From CAZGXI01 sp964529715 (GTDB lineage: Bacteria > Chloroflexota > Anaerolineae > Aggregatilineales > Ch27): DNA of 64,000 nucleotides. This document shows, piece after piece, positions 15,595 through 23,725 of this stretch (position 1 is the first letter of the stretch; each line of letters opens with the position of its first letter). The position numbers and the translations under genes are program-made. The stretch spans positions 1-64,000 of the forward strand of contig CAZGXI010000010.1 of assembly GCA_964529715.1 (NCBI GenBank). Reading direction: 5' to 3'. The notes below the pieces were generated by a model that saw nothing but the letters and a program-made list of their open reading frames with translations, was not told the DNA's origin and did no database searches.

Positions 15595-15949
15595 ATCTCC
15601 CATTCGCAACGCTTACTATTTTAGCACAGATCGCGTGTTTACGCGCAAGATCGCCTCGACTTGATCGACTCCCGGGCTGCGCGAAAATGGTTCGCTTTTT
15701 CGACACTTTTAGCGATCCATCCGGCTCCGAACGGCCTTTTTCGACCCCCTGATCTCGCCGGATCGCGCTGTGGCGCGCCGGATCGCGTTTTCCGGGCTTG
15801 ATGCAAATTCTGCCCTCTGTGGGCCATTCTCACGGCGAAACCCTCAACCTTTACTGGAAAAACCCGAAATCCCTCGCTCCCGGCGGCCTTCCTTCCATGC
15901 GATGCTAGGGCTGTACCGTTCGCTGAACACGTTCGCAGGGAGGAACGCC
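15595..15949. other. Intergenic stretch between CRISPR locus and GTPase region
   Basis: About 350 bp. Apart from the possible leader promoter near 15620, no coding frame on either strand resembles a protein. It may be the rest of a CRISPR leader plus old upstream sequence. Confidence 0.4.
15618..15626 (-). promoter_or_regulatory. Possible leader promoter before the solitary repeat
   Basis: On the minus strand TGCTAAAAT (extended -10) stands about 24 bp before the solitary repeat, in a local AT-rich patch. This is where a CRISPR leader promoter would be expected. No matching -35 is seen. Confidence 0.35.
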
Positions 15950-16083
15950 ATGAAGAGCAAGAAGTCCAAAGTGCTGCTGCCGGGTGTCTGCTGCTGGGAA
16001 TGGCGCTGCTGCTGTTCCTGTGCTGGCTGACCGCCTTCGGCTTCATCATGCTGGTGGACAACCTGCGCGGCATTGCCGTGTAG
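15950..16083 (+). pseudogene. Small one-helix membrane protein, frameshifted
   Basis: The ATG at 15950 follows a strong AGGGAGG site and reads MKSKKSKVLLPG. The frame is then lost; shifting by one base near 15981-15984 gives CLLLGMALLLFLCWLTAFGFIMLVDNLRGIAV and a stop at 16081-16083. Together they make a positively charged tip plus one transmembrane helix, about 44 residues. It lies just ahead of the frameshifted GTPase and could be its membrane partner. A one-base insertion in a GGG run is likely. Confidence 0.4.
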
Positions 16084-16103
16084 GGCAGGGAAAGGAGCGA
16101 GCC

Positions 16104-16866
16104 GTGATCAACACCTTTTTCGGCGAGGCCCAGGCCATCTTGGACCGCTTGCGCTGGGGCTGGCCCGACGCCGACGACTCCGACGCGCTGCAGGGGCGCG
16201 TGGCGGTGGTCGGGCTGGCCGGGGCAGGCAAGAAAACGCTGCTCAACAGCCTGTGGGGCTGGCAGGCGCTCGAAGGCACGCCGGTCGATGAGTCCGTGCG
16301 CGACTTCGGGCTGTTCCGCCTGGTGGACCTGCCCGCCGACCCGCTGGCCGCCGACGCCGTCCTGTTCCGCCTGGAAGGGATGGACCTGATTATCTACGTG
16401 CTGGACGCCACCGCCGGGCTGCGCGCCGAGGACTTCCCCTGGATCGCGCGCCTGCGCGCCCTGGGCACGGCCCTGGTCGTGGCCCTCAACAAGACCGACC
16501 TGGTGAGCGCCGACGCGCTGCCGGGGCTGCTGGCCGAACTGGAAGGGCGGCTGTCGATGCCGGTCGTGCCACTGCGCGCCGCGCCTGGAACAGATCGCCA
16601 GCGACGAGGATTTGCATCTCGTCGAACCATCTGGCCCGGCGGTTTCCCTACCCGTTGAAGGTGAGGCCGATCCCGCCGATGGCTTCGCAGTGGAGCGGGC
16701 CGCGACCCTGGCCTTTCTAGAGGGCCAACCAGCAGATGCGTGGGAACGCCCTGCCCGACATGCCGTCTACGGCGCAGCGACGCTGCTGCAAGGGGCAGCT
16801 TTCATCAGCAGCCATGACCGGGCGCACATTCAACAGGTCGCCGCCCATCTGAAAAAGAATTTGTAG
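16104..16866 (+). pseudogene. Small GTPase-like protein, frameshifted
   Basis: GTG start at 16104 with AAAGGAG upstream. It shows the P-loop GLAGAGKKT, a DLPAD element where DxxG is expected, and NKTDL (guanine specificity). After RLSMPVVPLRA the frame shifts near 16575-16590; the next frame continues LEQIASDEDLHLVEPSG and ends AHIQQVAAHLKKNL at 16866. About 250 residues in all. This G-domain layout resembles small stand-alone GTPases beside membrane proteins. The break suggests decay, or a sequencing error, as it is the second frameshift in 700 bp. Confidence 0.65.
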
Positions 16867-16899
16867 GGACACGGCCTGCCATTTCCCTGCGAGCCGACG

Positions 16900-17694
16900 T
16901 CAGATATTCACATTCAGGGCGCTCCCCGACTCATACCGTCGCAACCCACTCCTGAACACCACCACCATCACGCCCACGCTGATCAGAGCGCCCAACGCCA
17001 GCAGCGCCAGCGCGCCCAAGTCGTGCCCCTGGACGACCTGCACTGGCACTGCCCCCACGAAAGCTGCCGGAATCAGGGTCAGCAGCACCAGCCGCACAAC
17101 GCCCTGAAACAACCCGAACGGGTACAGGGAAAAGGTCAGCAAGGCGTTGCTTAGCTGTGTAGAGAGCATGGTCGCGTTCCCCATAAAGAAGGCCAGGCAA
17201 CCCGCCGTCGTCGTGAAGGCAACGAAGATCACCGCCGCCAGCAGCACTACAACGACAAACAGCAAGATCGAGCCGGGGTCGAGCCGCCCGGTGAACAGGT
17301 AGGCGATCACGCCGAAGGTCAGGTCGCCGATGGTGGATTGTCCCATCCGCGAGAACAGCAGATGCGGCAACACCGGGCGCGGCAGGGCCAGGTAGTAATC
17401 CAGCCGCCCCTGCGCGATCAGGTCCGCCAGCCCCTGCGCGTTTCCGGCGCAGGTAAAGGCGATTCCAAACGCCAGCGTAATCACGGCGAACAGCATGAAG
17501 ATTTCGTCGATCTGGTAGCCGCGAATCTCCTGAAAACGGTCGAAAAACAGCAGCCAGAAGACGAAGTAGATGCCGTTATTGATCATCATGCCGACGATCT
17601 GGCTGAGAAAGCTGGTCCGGTATTCCATGTTGGAAGCCAGGCTCAGGCGCAACAAATGCGCCACGAAGCCGATCTCTTTTCGCAGCCGCTTCAT
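16900..17694 (-). CDS. ABC-2 type transporter permease 2
   Basis: A 264-residue polytopic protein starting MKRLRKEIGFVAHLLRLSL; the ATG at 17694 has GGGGGTAGG just upstream (an ATG 15 bases earlier is possible). Six hydrophobic segments are visible, for example YFVFWLLFFD, ILLFVVVVLLAAVIFVAF and LIPAAFVGAVPVQVV. It resembles the DUF990-type permeases that pair with a second permease and an ATPase. It is the last gene of a three-gene exporter operon. Substrate is not evident. Confidence 0.85.
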   Translation of the reverse strand: MKRLRKEIGFVAHLLRLSLASNMEYRTSFLSQIVGMMINNGIYFVFWLLFFDRFQEIRGYQIDEIFMLFAVITLAFGIAFTCAGNAQGLADLIAQGRLDYYLALPRPVLPHLLFSRMGQSTIGDLTFGVIAYLFTGRLDPGSILLFVVVVLLAAVIFVAFTTTAGCLAFFMGNATMLSTQLSNALLTFSLYPFGLFQGVVRLVLLTLIPAAFVGAVPVQVVQGHDLGALALLALGALISVGVMVVVFRSGLRRYESGSALNVNI

Positions 17695-17698
17695 CGTC

Positions 17699-18541
17699 CT
17701 ACCCCCCATTGATGCTCACCCGCCGTATGCCGTAGCGATACAGCGCAGCCAGCCCCAGCGCAATCACGACGATCCAGATCAGTTGCAGCGCCACAATCCC
17801 GGCAAACTGTCCTGTATCCCATGCGACGAACAGCTTGGATGGCCCGTACACCACGACGCTGAACGGCAACACCCGCGCGATACCTTGCAGCCAGTCCGGC
17901 AAAAAGTCCACCGGGATCAGCAACCCACCCAGCACAAACGTGATCTTGTGATAAATGAACATGAACGAGTTCACATCCTCGAAAAAGAACGACAGCAGCG
18001 CGATCACCGACAACACGCAGAAATCCAGTACGAAGGCTAACGCCGTCGCCAACAGCAGCAGAGGCAGCGTTTCGGGCCGAAAGGAGACCAGCGGCCCGGC
18101 CTGCCACCATGCCACCGCGCTCCCCGCGACCAGCATCATCCCCATACGGACCAACGAGTCGCCCAGGCCAGAGGCAAACTGGTACAGCAGGTAGTTGTAA
18201 GGACGGCCCAACGTGTAGGCCAGGCTGCCATCCTTCACCTCCTGAGACACGGTGAACACATGCCTGATCTTGCCCAGTTGCAGCATCTCCGCCCACACGA
18301 AGTACCAGACCGTCTGGTTCAGCGTCAGCCCGGCAATTTCCGCCGTACCCTGCGCCTGGAAGGTCGCCCGCCACAACTGAGCGAAGATGAAGATAAACAA
18401 CACCATCATCACGCCCTGGCCCGCCGCATCCCAGGCATAAGCCAGCCGGTTTTGCAGGTTGGTCCGGGCAATAGCGACGTATTTATCCAGCCAACGACGC
18501 AGGCCGCCCCTGCGCACAGGCAGCGCCAGCAAGGTATTCAT
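17699..18541 (-). CDS. ABC-2 type transporter permease 1
   Basis: A 280-residue membrane protein starting MNTLLALPVRRGG, with GGAGGA before the ATG, which overlaps the ATPase stop by four bases. Six membrane segments, among them VMMVLFIFIFAQLW, LPLLLLATALAFVLDF and IVALQLIWIVVIALGLAALY. The segment VFTVSQEVKDGSLAYTLGRPYNYLLY is typical of the DUF990-like permease family. It forms a heterodimer with the adjacent permease in the usual model of such exporters. Confidence 0.85.
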   Translation of the reverse strand: MNTLLALPVRRGGLRRWLDKYVAIARTNLQNRLAYAWDAAGQGVMMVLFIFIFAQLWRATFQAQGTAEIAGLTLNQTVWYFVWAEMLQLGKIRHVFTVSQEVKDGSLAYTLGRPYNYLLYQFASGLGDSLVRMGMMLVAGSAVAWWQAGPLVSFRPETLPLLLLATALAFVLDFCVLSVIALLSFFFEDVNSFMFIYHKITFVLGGLLIPVDFLPDWLQGIARVLPFSVVVYGPSKLFVAWDTGQFAGIVALQLIWIVVIALGLAALYRYGIRRVSINGG

Positions 18542-19554
18542 CGGCGTCCTCCTTCGACTTCCATCTCCACCGCCGCATCCCGACGGTAGATGTCGCGGAT
18601 TGTCTCCTCCAGCGGCGGATCGATCACGTTGATGTCCACCACGCCGCGCCCGTCCATCAGCTCATGGATCACCGCGTCCACCGGGCGACGGGTCGTGTCC
18701 AGTTCCAGTTTGACGCCATAGCACCCCATCTTCACCACCTGCACGCCCTCAACCTCGAAGTGGCCGTTCAGTGGCTCGCTGAAACGCACCTCGATCACCT
18801 TGCGCCGCAGGTAGCGCCGCTTGAGCACCTTCACCGCATCATCGAAGATCACCTGTCCGTGATTGATCACAATGACCCGCTTAGCCAACGACTCGATGTC
18901 GCCCGCATCATGACTGGTCAAAAAGATCGTTGTGTTCTCCTCGGCGTGCAGGCGCTTGATCGTGTCTCGAAGCTGTTGCTTGGCAACCACATCCAGGCCG
19001 ATGGTCGGCTCGTCCAGAAAGATAATCTGGGGCCGGTGCAGCAGGCTGGCCGCGATCTCGCAGCGCATCCGCTGGCCCAGGCTCAGCTTACGCACGGGCA
19101 CCTCCAACAGATCGGCAATGTCAAACGCTTCCACCAGAAAGTCACGGCGACGACGGTATGCCGCAGCGTCCAGCTCGTAAATGTGTGCGAAGAGATCGAA
19201 CGTATCCACCGGCGGCAGGTGATACCAAAGCTGCGGCTTCTGCCCGAACACGCTGCCGATGTGATAGGCCAATTGGCGACGCTGCTGCCAGGGAACGAAT
19301 CCCAACACCTGCGCCTCGCCACTCGTCGGATAGAGGATGCCCGTCAGCATCTTGATAGTGGTGCTCTTGCCTGCGCCGTTCGGCCCGATGAAGGCCAGCA
19401 GTTCACCAGCTTCCATTTCCAAAGAAATACCTTTTACTGCCTCAACCACGTCCCGCTGTGGACGCCACAGCGCCGCCAGGCTGCCGCGCAGCCCGGCGGT
19501 CTTCCGCTTGACGGTGAAGGTCTTCCGCAAGTCACGTAACACAATCATCGCCAT
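18538..19554 (-). CDS. ABC transporter ATP-binding protein
   Basis: A 338-residue ATPase. Walker A is GPNGAGKST, the signature is LSLGQRMRCEIA, Walker B is IIFLDEPTIGLD and the switch His is in LTSHD. The signature LSLGQ replaces LSGGQ, which is common in this subfamily. A C-terminal domain of about 90 residues after the ATPase core is typical of ATPases of ABC-2 exporters. Start chosen at 19554 with AGGAAAGG upstream; the ATG two codons on is possible. A terminator hairpin lies only about 30 bp upstream. Confidence 0.9.
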   Translation of the reverse strand: MAMIVLRDLRKTFTVKRKTAGLRGSLAALWRPQRDVVEAVKGISLEMEAGELLAFIGPNGAGKSTTIKMLTGILYPTSGEAQVLGFVPWQQRRQLAYHIGSVFGQKPQLWYHLPPVDTFDLFAHIYELDAAAYRRRRDFLVEAFDIADLLEVPVRKLSLGQRMRCEIAASLLHRPQIIFLDEPTIGLDVVAKQQLRDTIKRLHAEENTTIFLTSHDAGDIESLAKRVIVINHGQVIFDDAVKVLKRRYLRRKVIEVRFSEPLNGHFEVEGVQVVKMGCYGVKLELDTTRRPVDAVIHELMDGRGVVDINVIDPPLEETIRDIYRRDAAVEMEVEGGRR

Positions 19555-19582
19555 AGCCCACCATCCTTTCCTGGGCAAGCCC

Positions 19583-19613
19583 AAAATAAAAAGCCCCCGG
19601 CGGTTGGGGGCTT
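19583..19613 (-). terminator. Terminator hairpin in the leader of the ABC operon
   Basis: On the minus strand AAGCCCCC, a 7-base loop, GGGGGCTT is followed by TTTTTATTTT. No complete gene is upstream on this strand, so it either ends a short transcript or works as an attenuator for the exporter operon, whose start codon is about 30 bp further. Confidence 0.7.
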
Positions 19614-19647
19614 GGATTGGCACGAATGCGTTCTGCTGTTCAGATAA

Positions 19648-19722
19648 TTACGCCGGAGGCTCCGCCACTGCCCCAACCGCAAAATTCCCGCCTTCCGACG
19701 CGAGGCGAGCAATCGCAACCAT
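19648..19722 (-). CDS. Possible 24-codon leader peptide
   Basis: An ATG-to-TAA frame of 24 codons (MVAIARLASEGG...VAEPPA) ends 34 bp before the terminator hairpin upstream of the ABC operon. It has no good ribosome site and is not enriched in one rare amino acid beyond Ala. It is listed only because of its place before an attenuator-like hairpin. The rest of the 420 bp between 19623 and 20042 shows no gene. Confidence 0.2.
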   Translation of the reverse strand: MVAIARLASEGGNFAVGAVAEPPA

Positions 19723-20000
19723 GACGTAAACGGGGCAGAAATACCAGCGAGTCATTGCCTAAATACAGCTTTCAAGGTGTATGCTCGAATAGAACCACCA
19801 GCTTATACGCACGTTACAGAACTTTGAGCGACGAGTCAATGCCTCGGCGCGATCTTTTGGGATGATTAGACAAAACGCCCGCATACGTCGGATAAAAGCA
19901 ATTGTGCAAAACACCCAAGACCCATATTCACCCACCCGGATTCGTTAGCCGAGTGTTTAAAAGTTCAAAACGTCTACAACTTTTTCTGGAACCGTATCCA

Positions 20001-20009
20001 TGATATGAT
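20001..20009 (+). promoter_or_regulatory. Possible extended -10 for the receiver-kinase gene
   Basis: TGATATGAT is a TGn plus TATGAT, 33 bp before the start codon. No clear -35. Confidence 0.35.
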
Positions 20010-20042
20010 CCATCCATCACGCGGCTAAACTGCGAGCGCACC

Positions 20043-21257
20043 ATGAGCGTTGCCCTGATGACCAAAACTACCGGCCCGCTGCCCACGATTGAACCGGAGC
20101 AGTACACGATCCTGATCGTCGATGGAACCCCGGCCAGCGCCGACAGCATCCGCGCTTACCTTGCCGCAACCGGTTACCAGGTAGAAGTCACCCACTTCGG
20201 CAGTGAAGCCTGGGACCTGATCCAGCAACACCAGCCGGACCTGATCGTACTGGATATGCACCTGCCCGACGCCGATGGCCTGAACATTTGCAAACGCATC
20301 AAGCGCGAAGAGGCATTGGGCTTTTTGCCAGTGATTATGACTACCTCCGACACCGAGGCCGGCCTGCGCCTGGCCGGGATGCTTTCCGGCGCGGACGAAT
20401 ACCTGCTCAAGCCGGTCGATGGCGCGGCGCTGCTGGCCCGCGTGCGTGCCCTGTTGAGCGCCAAGAAGCGTTTCGACATGCTGGCAGCCACCAACCGCGC
20501 CCTGGCCGATGATCTGGCCCGCCAGAACCAACAACTTGAGGAGGCGCTCCGCGTGGCCCGCGATCTGGATGTGCTCAAGAGCGCCATCGTACGCAACGTC
20601 GGGCACGAACTGCGCACCCCCCTGCTCCAGGTCAAGTCTGCCGTTGCCCTGCTGGCTGAGCAGATTCACGCCAGCGACCCAGAAGGCGTGGATCGGCTGC
20701 TGGATATGGCGCAGCAGGCCACCACGCGCCTGGAAGAAACTATCGGCAATATCACGCAGCTTGGGGAAATCTCCAACGTCAAACGCGAACCGGTTGTGCT
20801 AGACGAGAGCGTGGAGCTGGCCCTGCGTAACCTCAGGCGCCGCTGGTCCTCAAGAGAAGAGACCGAGCGCGTGGAAAAACACTACAGCGCCAACCTGCCG
20901 CTGGTCATCGGCGACCGACGCGGCATTGCCCAGGTGCTTCAACTGCTGCTAGACAACGCGCTCAAATTCAGCCCCAACGGCGGACCGGTCGAGGTCGTAA
21001 TTAAACCGTGCAAAGACGAACGGGTCTGGATCGGTGTGCGCGATTATGGTATCGGCATCGCCGAGGATCAACTGGAACGCATCTTTGAATCCTTTTACCA
21101 GGTCGATTCCTCGCCCACGCGGTCCTTCGGCGGCGCGGGGGTGGGCTTGTTCTTGGCACGCCTGCTCCTGGATAAGATGGGATCACGCATCGATGTTAAA
21201 AGCGAACCCGGCAAGGGCAGCACGTTCTCCTTCACCCTTCCTCAGGCCCACCTCTAG
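20043..21257 (+). CDS. Receiver-histidine kinase hybrid protein
   Basis: A 404-residue soluble protein. Residues about 20-140 are a receiver domain (ILIVDGTPASAD, phospho-acceptor in LIVLDMHLPDADG, Lys in YLLKPVDG). After a coiled linker come the H-box NVGHELRTPLLQ, the N-box LLDNALKFSPNG, then DYGIGIAEDQL and GGAGVGLFLARLLL. The first acidic pair of the receiver is VDG instead of VDD/VED, so metal binding may be weak. No membrane segment: it is a cytosolic sensor that may take its input through the receiver. It stands alone with no response regulator beside it. Confidence 0.9.
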   Translation: MSVALMTKTTGPLPTIEPEQYTILIVDGTPASADSIRAYLAATGYQVEVTHFGSEAWDLIQQHQPDLIVLDMHLPDADGLNICKRIKREEALGFLPVIMTTSDTEAGLRLAGMLSGADEYLLKPVDGAALLARVRALLSAKKRFDMLAATNRALADDLARQNQQLEEALRVARDLDVLKSAIVRNVGHELRTPLLQVKSAVALLAEQIHASDPEGVDRLLDMAQQATTRLEETIGNITQLGEISNVKREPVVLDESVELALRNLRRRWSSREETERVEKHYSANLPLVIGDRRGIAQVLQLLLDNALKFSPNGGPVEVVIKPCKDERVWIGVRDYGIGIAEDQLERIFESFYQVDSSPTRSFGGAGVGLFLARLLLDKMGSRIDVKSEPGKGSTFSFTLPQAHL

Positions 21258-21269
21258 GCGAACTGGATA

Positions 21270-21298
21270 TTGTCTCTGCCCCATGCTGCGCTTATAAT
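21270..21298 (+). promoter_or_regulatory. Promoter of tRNA-Leu
   Basis: TTGTCT (21270-21275), a 17-bp spacer and TATAAT (21293-21298) lie 13 bp before the mature tRNA start. Confidence 0.75.
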
Positions 21299-21311
21299 AA
21301 CTCTTGCGCGT

Positions 21312-21396
21312 GGGGGAGTGGCGGAAGTGGCAGACGCGCATGACTTAGGATCATGTGGAGCAATCCGTGTGGGTTCGAGTCCCACCTTCCCCACCA
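21312..21396 (+). tRNA. tRNA-Leu (anticodon UAG)
   Basis: 85 bases including an encoded CCA. Acceptor GGGGGAG pairs with CTTCCCC, the anticodon loop is CTTAGGA (anticodon TAG), the long variable arm expected of tRNA-Leu is present, and the T arm is GTGGG-TTCGAGT-CCCAC. Confidence 0.95.
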
Positions 21397-21491
21397 GGAT
21401 AAGCTGAGCGCCGCACGCCGGCGCTCTGTTGCTGCCTGTTAGATGATCGTAAGAGATCGCAAAGTCTCTGGCAGTCACCTGTACGGGATGC

Positions 21492-21497
21492 TATAAT
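21492..21497 (+). promoter_or_regulatory. -10 element before the trigger factor gene
   Basis: A perfect TATAAT lies 44 bp upstream of the TTG start. No good -35 at 17 bp is seen. Confidence 0.45.
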
Positions 21498-21541
21498 CAT
21501 CCTACGCTTGTGACAAACCGTACCGCACGAAGGAATTTCCC

Positions 21542-23029
21542 TTGAAATTACAGACCGAACTCCTGGAAAAACGCATGGCGCGGCTTAAAGTCGAAGTCGA
21601 AGCCGCTGATCTGGAACAGGCTAAGCGCGAAGCCGCCCGCCGCCTGGCGAGCAAGGTTAATATCCCTGGCTTTCGCAAGGGCAAGGCGCCCCAAAACATT
21701 GTTGCACGCTATCTGGGCGAGGGCGCGATTCTGGAAGAAGCTATCGACGACTTGGGGCCAAAACTCTATAACCAGGCGCTCGATGAAACAGGCCTCCAGC
21801 CGTATGCCTCTGGCAGCCTGGAAGACATCCAGACGACAGACTCCGGCCTGACACTGATCTTCAGTGTGCCGCTTGTGCCGACCATTGACCTGGGTGACTA
21901 TCGTTCCTTCCGCCAGGAATACACTGTGCCGGAAGTCACCGACGATATGGTCGATAAAGCCATCCAAATGATGCAGGAAAGCAAGGCCATCATCGAACCC
22001 AAACACGGCCCCGCTGCGCTCGGCGACCGCGTGATGATGGCTATTCACGGCGTGATCCTACCTGTCGCAGATGATAAAGCCTCATCAGCGGCGGCCCAGA
22101 GCCCAGAAGGTGAAACGGCAGACCAAGATACCAGTCACGACGTGCTGTTCGACGAGGAAAAATGGACGTTCATCCTCGGCGACAAAGACGAAGAACCGAT
22201 GCCCGGTTTCTCGGAGGCCATAATCGGCATTGCGCCAGGCGAACAACGCGCTTTCGACCTGACGATACCTACCGATCCTGAATCGGGCTACGAAGAGTAC
22301 CTGCTGGGTCGCACTGTGCATTTCGACGTGACATGCAGCGAAGTCTCCTCGCGGCATATGCCTGCCTTGAACGACGCCTTCGCCCAACAAATTAGCAATG
22401 GCCAGGTAGAAACGCTGCTTCAGTTGCGCATCAACACCCGCGAAAACCTGGCAAAAACACTGCAACAGCGCGCCGAACAGGACTATGCCACCAAAGTGCT
22501 GGACAGTCTGGTTGAACAGGCCAAGCTCGAATATCCCGATGTGATGGTCGAAGAATACGTCGATCACATGGTGCAAAACCTGGAACAAAATCTCCGCCAG
22601 CGTGGCCTGACGCTGAAGGATTTCCTGAAGATCAACAAGCTGGACGAGACAACCCTGCGCCAACAATACCGCCCGCAGGCCGAACAGCGCCTGAAGCGAT
22701 CCCTGGTCCTGGGCGAAATCGTGGGCCTGGAAAACCTGAGCGTCACAGACACCGAAATCGACGCCGAGATCAAACAGCGCAGCGCCATCTTTGCCGAAGG
22801 CAACGAGCAAATGCAGCAAGCGTTGGAGGAATACCTCGGCGCTGAACTGCCGCGCCGCAATATCACGCTGGATATGATCACAGACTTGGCTTACCGTCGC
22901 CTGATCGCTATCGCCAAAGGCGAGGCGCTGCCGGAAGCGACAACCGCATCTGAAGAAATGGAAGCGACCGGCGTCGCTCTATCCAATGAGACCGAGCCAG
23001 GCCAGGCTGCCGAGCACACCGCCGCGTAA
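21542..23029 (+). CDS. tig: Trigger factor (ribosome-bound chaperone and prolyl isomerase)
   Basis: A 495-residue protein. The ribosome-binding tail carries the signature NIPGFRKGKAPQNIV (residues about 40-54). The middle FKBP-like domain has an acidic insert of about 40 residues (SSAAAQSPEGETADQDTS) not usual in the family. The C-terminal arms are helical. TTG is the start: it is preceded by GAAGGAA and leads directly into the family's first residues (MKLQTELLEKRMARLKV). It binds the ribosome exit tunnel and shields nascent chains. It lies before clpP and clpX, the common bacterial order. Confidence 0.95.
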   Translation: MKLQTELLEKRMARLKVEVEAADLEQAKREAARRLASKVNIPGFRKGKAPQNIVARYLGEGAILEEAIDDLGPKLYNQALDETGLQPYASGSLEDIQTTDSGLTLIFSVPLVPTIDLGDYRSFRQEYTVPEVTDDMVDKAIQMMQESKAIIEPKHGPAALGDRVMMAIHGVILPVADDKASSAAAQSPEGETADQDTSHDVLFDEEKWTFILGDKDEEPMPGFSEAIIGIAPGEQRAFDLTIPTDPESGYEEYLLGRTVHFDVTCSEVSSRHMPALNDAFAQQISNGQVETLLQLRINTRENLAKTLQQRAEQDYATKVLDSLVEQAKLEYPDVMVEEYVDHMVQNLEQNLRQRGLTLKDFLKINKLDETTLRQQYRPQAEQRLKRSLVLGEIVGLENLSVTDTEIDAEIKQRSAIFAEGNEQMQQALEEYLGAELPRRNITLDMITDLAYRRLIAIAKGEALPEATTASEEMEATGVALSNETEPGQAAEHTAA

Positions 23030-23095
23030 GAGTGGGTCATCTGGAAACATCTGTATCACTAGCGAAACATTTGGACCACAAGGAGAAAAGCAAGC

Positions 23096-23725
23096 ATGGA
23101 CCCGTACAGTCTGATCCCGATGGTGATTGAAACCAGCGGTCGCGGCGAACGTGCCTATGACATCTACTCGCTGCTGCTTAAAGAGCGCATCGTCTTCATC
23201 GGCACCCCGATCAACGACCAGATCGCCAACCTCATCGTCGCACAGTTACTATACCTGAACCGGGAAAATGAGGAAAAAGAAATCCAGGTGTTCATCAATT
23301 CCCCCGGCGGCGGCATTTACGCCGGGCTGGCGATCTACGATACGATGCAGCAGATTGCGGCGCCGATCAGCACCGTCGCCGTCGGCGTCACCGCCAGCTT
23401 TGGCACCGTGCTGCTCACCGCCGGGACAAAAGGACGCCGCTACGCCCTGCCGAACGCCACCATCCACATGCATCAGCCGCTCGGCGGCGCACAGGGACAA
23501 GCCACCGACATCGTCATCCAGGCAAACGAGATCATTCGGCTGAAAGATCGCCTGAACGAAATCTTCGTGCTCCACACCGGTAAAGACAAAGCAACCATTG
23601 AGCGCGATACCGACCGTGACTTCTATATGAACGCACAGCAGGCTGTCGAATACGGTCTGATCGATGGCGTCTTGACGCCGACCAAATTGGCAGCCCCATC
23701 GCAAAATGGAGAAAAGGCCCGGTGA
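23096..23725 (+). CDS. clpP: ATP-dependent Clp protease proteolytic subunit
   Basis: A 209-residue serine protease. Catalytic triad: S101 in GVTASFGTVLL, H126 in IHMHQPLGG and D175 in DRDFYMN. The usual GMAASM around the Ser is GVTASF here. The oxyanion/handle region SPGGGIYAGLAIYD is normal. The ATG has AAGGAGAAAA upstream. It forms the 14-subunit chamber that works with ClpX; the clpX start overlaps its stop by four bases, so both are made together. Confidence 0.95.
   Translation: MDPYSLIPMVIETSGRGERAYDIYSLLLKERIVFIGTPINDQIANLIVAQLLYLNRENEEKEIQVFINSPGGGIYAGLAIYDTMQQIAAPISTVAVGVTASFGTVLLTAGTKGRRYALPNATIHMHQPLGGAQGQATDIVIQANEIIRLKDRLNEIFVLHTGKDKATIERDTDRDFYMNAQQAVEYGLIDGVLTPTKLAAPSQNGEKAR

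Noticed and set aside
15639..16073. 145-codon minus-strand frame in the region after the CRISPR locus
   Set aside because: Composition is Arg/Ser-rich with no motif, and it overlaps the plus-strand membrane protein with strong ribosome site.
21312..21396. tRNA-Leu as an integration site for the accessory DNA
   Set aside because: No integrase, no repeated tRNA 3' end near either side, and core genes flank it.
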